From positions 1-33,688 of the forward strand of contig JAGBGE010000002.1 of NCBI GenBank assembly GCA_017936125.1: a DNA stretch of 33,688 bases. Reading direction: 5' to 3'. This document shows positions 32,083 to 33,688 of this stretch, one piece after another. The notes under the pieces were generated by a model. It was not told where the DNA came from. It made no database searches and saw only the letters and a list, made by a program, of their open reading frames with translations. Source of the stretch: Clostridia bacterium. GTDB lineage: Bacteria > Bacillota_A > Clostridia > Oscillospirales > CAG-272. The position numbers were made by a program, and so were the translations under genes. Numbering within the stretch: position 1 is the first letter of the stretch; the number at the start of each line of letters is the position of its first letter.

Positions 32083-33451
32083 CGTCTAATCCTGCCTTTA
32101 TAGCCTCGTGGTGTATCCATTCCTGATTGATGAGTCTGTCAAACTCCTTCTGCATTTTACTACTTTTCGCAACATACTTGTTGTTATTGATAGCTACGAT
32201 AAGTTTAGTAATCAATTCAAATGGAATATCTGCCCCTTCGGCTGCATTCTTTATATCTTCGATAATATCAGGAGCATAGAGAGGTTCTTTATACTCATCC
32301 CAAGGCAGTCTTTCGCCATATACTTCGTAATAAATTTCAACGAGACTTCTGCGCGACAAATCACCTTCATCATCCCACATTGAATCTATTACCTTTAATT
32401 CTTCGATTGTTATTAGTTCAAATCCTGTTTCCCGTTGTAATTGAAGAAGTCTTCTCAAAATTTCTTTTCTTGCAGACATTTTGAAAGGTCCGAAACCATA
32501 TTCACCGTTGCTCTTGACATAGACATTTCCATTCCTGCGTTTAGTATCTCTAAATTCAGGATTTTGGCGAATGCTAACTAACCAATTTCTAAAATCTCTT
32601 AAAGGAATCAATTCGGTAGAACCGTGATCTATGAAATTTTGCAAGGATTTATCTTCTTTAACGATTGTACAACACCAACAACCAAAGCGAGAATTTCCGG
32701 TTATCGGAATGCGGCTCTTATCAATCTGACCTACAACACTTTGTTCTTCGCCCATATCCTCGCCTTGATATAAGTTGAATAAGTATTTCATATCCACTCC
32801 CCAAGAGGTGATTCCATCATTTCGGAGAAGATATTCCCAAACTCTTTCATTTTTAATTTCGGTAAGAGGATTATAAACGTAGGCTTTGCTTATATCTGTA
32901 TGTGGTGTCAGTAATTTTCCTTCAATTTCACGCGAAGAAATGCTTCTCATACGAGTATTGCTTTCGGCTTTACGAACACCCAACAGAAGAATCACCTCGC
33001 CATATTGTTCAATTATGGCATTGGTGTATTTGTTCATAGGAATGATCTTGAGTCTTTCGGTACACCATCTGAATCCGGGAGGTTCAGGTGTAGGATAACC
33101 AAGACCGATGACCAAACTCCAATATGATTGTGTTGTTTCGGGATAAATCACCTCTGCTTGAATATTAGCTCTTAATTTCTTGGAATACTCATTTATTTTG
33201 TGAGAAGATGAGTGCATATATCGTTGAACCACAGGATTTTCTACACCTGTATCAGAGCTAACAATAAATATTTTCTTTTTACGCTCATATTCCGGAAGTC
33301 TCGTGACGGTTTCAATAACCAAAGAGACAAGCAGAGAGGAATCCTTTCCTCCACTATATCCAATCAGCCACGGGCGCATATCGTGTTTGTACACGTAGGT
33401 CATTTCCTCGATGATCTGCTCAAATTCTTCAAAGTTATTTTCTAATTTCAT
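32072..33451 (-). CDS. dndC: DNA phosphorothioation sulphurtransferase DndC
   Basis: A PAPS-reductase/ATP-pyrophosphatase-like protein that adenylates the DNA backbone and passes on sulphur, 459 residues. The PP-loop SGGKDSS is at 33-39. Candidate Fe-S ligands are Cys130 (FRWCTERLK) and Cys258, 260 and 261 in FGCWCCTIV; the usual text is GCWxCT, so the extra Cys is a small variation. LLLGVRKAESNTR and EYGFGPF(K) are family features. Its start overlaps the dndB end by 17 nt, with GAGGTGG as ribosome binding site. Confidence 0.95.
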   Translation of the reverse strand: MKLENNFEEFEQIIEEMTYVYKHDMRPWLIGYSGGKDSSLLVSLVIETVTRLPEYERKKKIFIVSSDTGVENPVVQRYMHSSSHKINEYSKKLRANIQAEVIYPETTQSYWSLVIGLGYPTPEPPGFRWCTERLKIIPMNKYTNAIIEQYGEVILLLGVRKAESNTRMRSISSREIEGKLLTPHTDISKAYVYNPLTEIKNERVWEYLLRNDGITSWGVDMKYLFNLYQGEDMGEEQSVVGQIDKSRIPITGNSRFGCWCCTIVKEDKSLQNFIDHGSTELIPLRDFRNWLVSIRQNPEFRDTKRRNGNVYVKSNGEYGFGPFKMSARKEILRRLLQLQRETGFELITIEELKVIDSMWDDEGDLSRRSLVEIYYEVYGERLPWDEYKEPLYAPDIIEDIKNAAEGADIPFELITKLIVAINNNKYVAKSSKMQKEFDRLINQEWIHHEAIKAGLDDEN

Positions 33452-33688
33452 TTTCTTTTACCACCTCATCTCTTGAAAGTTCTATTCCTAATTTGGTTTT
33501 CAAGAGATTGCACATTTTTACTATCGCATCCTCATTGATAGTAATTCTTCCTTGTAGGTCAACTGCGCGACCACACCATTCAGGGTTGGCTCTTAACCAA
33601 TCAATTTCGGAGAGCTTGGACAATTTGTTCATTTCATCCTGATGGTTATAGAAATAATATCCCAAGCGACCTAATGCCTGCAAAGTAA
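33435..33688 (-). CDS. dndB: DndB, C-terminal part (runs off the window)
   Basis: Only the last 84 codons are in the window. The frame has no start before the right edge and continues as TLQALGRLGYYFYNHQDE, then LSEIDWLRANPEWCGRA and a helical end. This matches the C-terminus of DndB, the DGQHR-domain transcriptional repressor of the dnd operon, which also senses phosphorothioate. The order dndB-C-D-E is standard. dndA and the restriction genes dndFGH are not seen, and may lie to the right. Confidence 0.85.
   Translation of the reverse strand, partial: TLQALGRLGYYFYNHQDEMNKLSKLSEIDWLRANPEWCGRAVDLQGRITINEDAIVKMCNLLKTKLGIELSRDEVVKENEIRK

Overview
The window looks like the chromosome of an uncultured gut-type Clostridia member (Bacillota). 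Pointers are SepF, Mini-RNase III (MrnC), a PucR-type regulator, an ABC-F ATPase, strong AGGAGG-type ribosome binding sites, and short palindromic intergenic repeats of the kind common in Oscillospirales-like genomes. Most of the window (1 to about 28,400) is mid-GC core genome. From about 28,400 to the right edge the DNA becomes clearly A+T-richer with different codon use: this is an acquired island carrying a DNA phosphorothioation (dnd) operon.

Region by region. (1) 1-5,010, minus strand: a PucR/CdaR-type regulator, then a secreted S41 lipoprotein protease, greA and lysS, ending in a tandem repeat with two terminator-like hairpins. (2) 5,069-9,730, minus strand: an ABC-F ATPase, ribF, prmA and rsmE, read from one visible promoter. 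(3) 9,978-12,766, plus strand: a polar amino-acid ABC transporter (lipoprotein binding protein, permease, ATPase). The binding protein appears to start at ATA, and the ATPase has two unusual insertions. (4) 12,767-15,040: a palindromic repeat element, an intrinsic terminator, an M20 amidohydrolase and two small proteins. (5) 15,085-18,039, minus strand: yggS-sepF and lspA-rluD, a contracted form of the Bacillota division cluster. (6) 18,085-26,855, plus strand: mrnC-hisS-ygiQ, then a structured 450-nt gap with DnaA-box-like motifs, pcrA, a second repeat element, an M16 peptidase and a HAD phosphatase. (7) 26,852-28,305: a membrane-anchored surface protein with its own promoter and terminator. 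(8) 28,318-33,688: the last 27 codons of a host XRE-type regulator at the island edge, a small unknown gene, a broken SLOG-like gene, a truncated tyrosine integrase, and dndE, dndD, dndC and the 3' end of dndB, all on the minus strand.

How the parts fit. Regions 1, 2, 5 and 6 are translation, RNA-modification, cell-division and DNA-repair housekeeping. Region 3 is nutrient uptake. Region 8 is a DNA-modification/defence island whose own integrase is dead, so the dnd genes appear stranded in the chromosome. The least explained items are: two repeat elements whose stems differ by compensatory base changes; a tandem hairpin module after lysS that keeps its loop while changing its stem; the ATA start; the inserted ABC ATPase; an ATGCAT cluster upstream of the ABC-F promoter; and the scrambled genes at the island edge.
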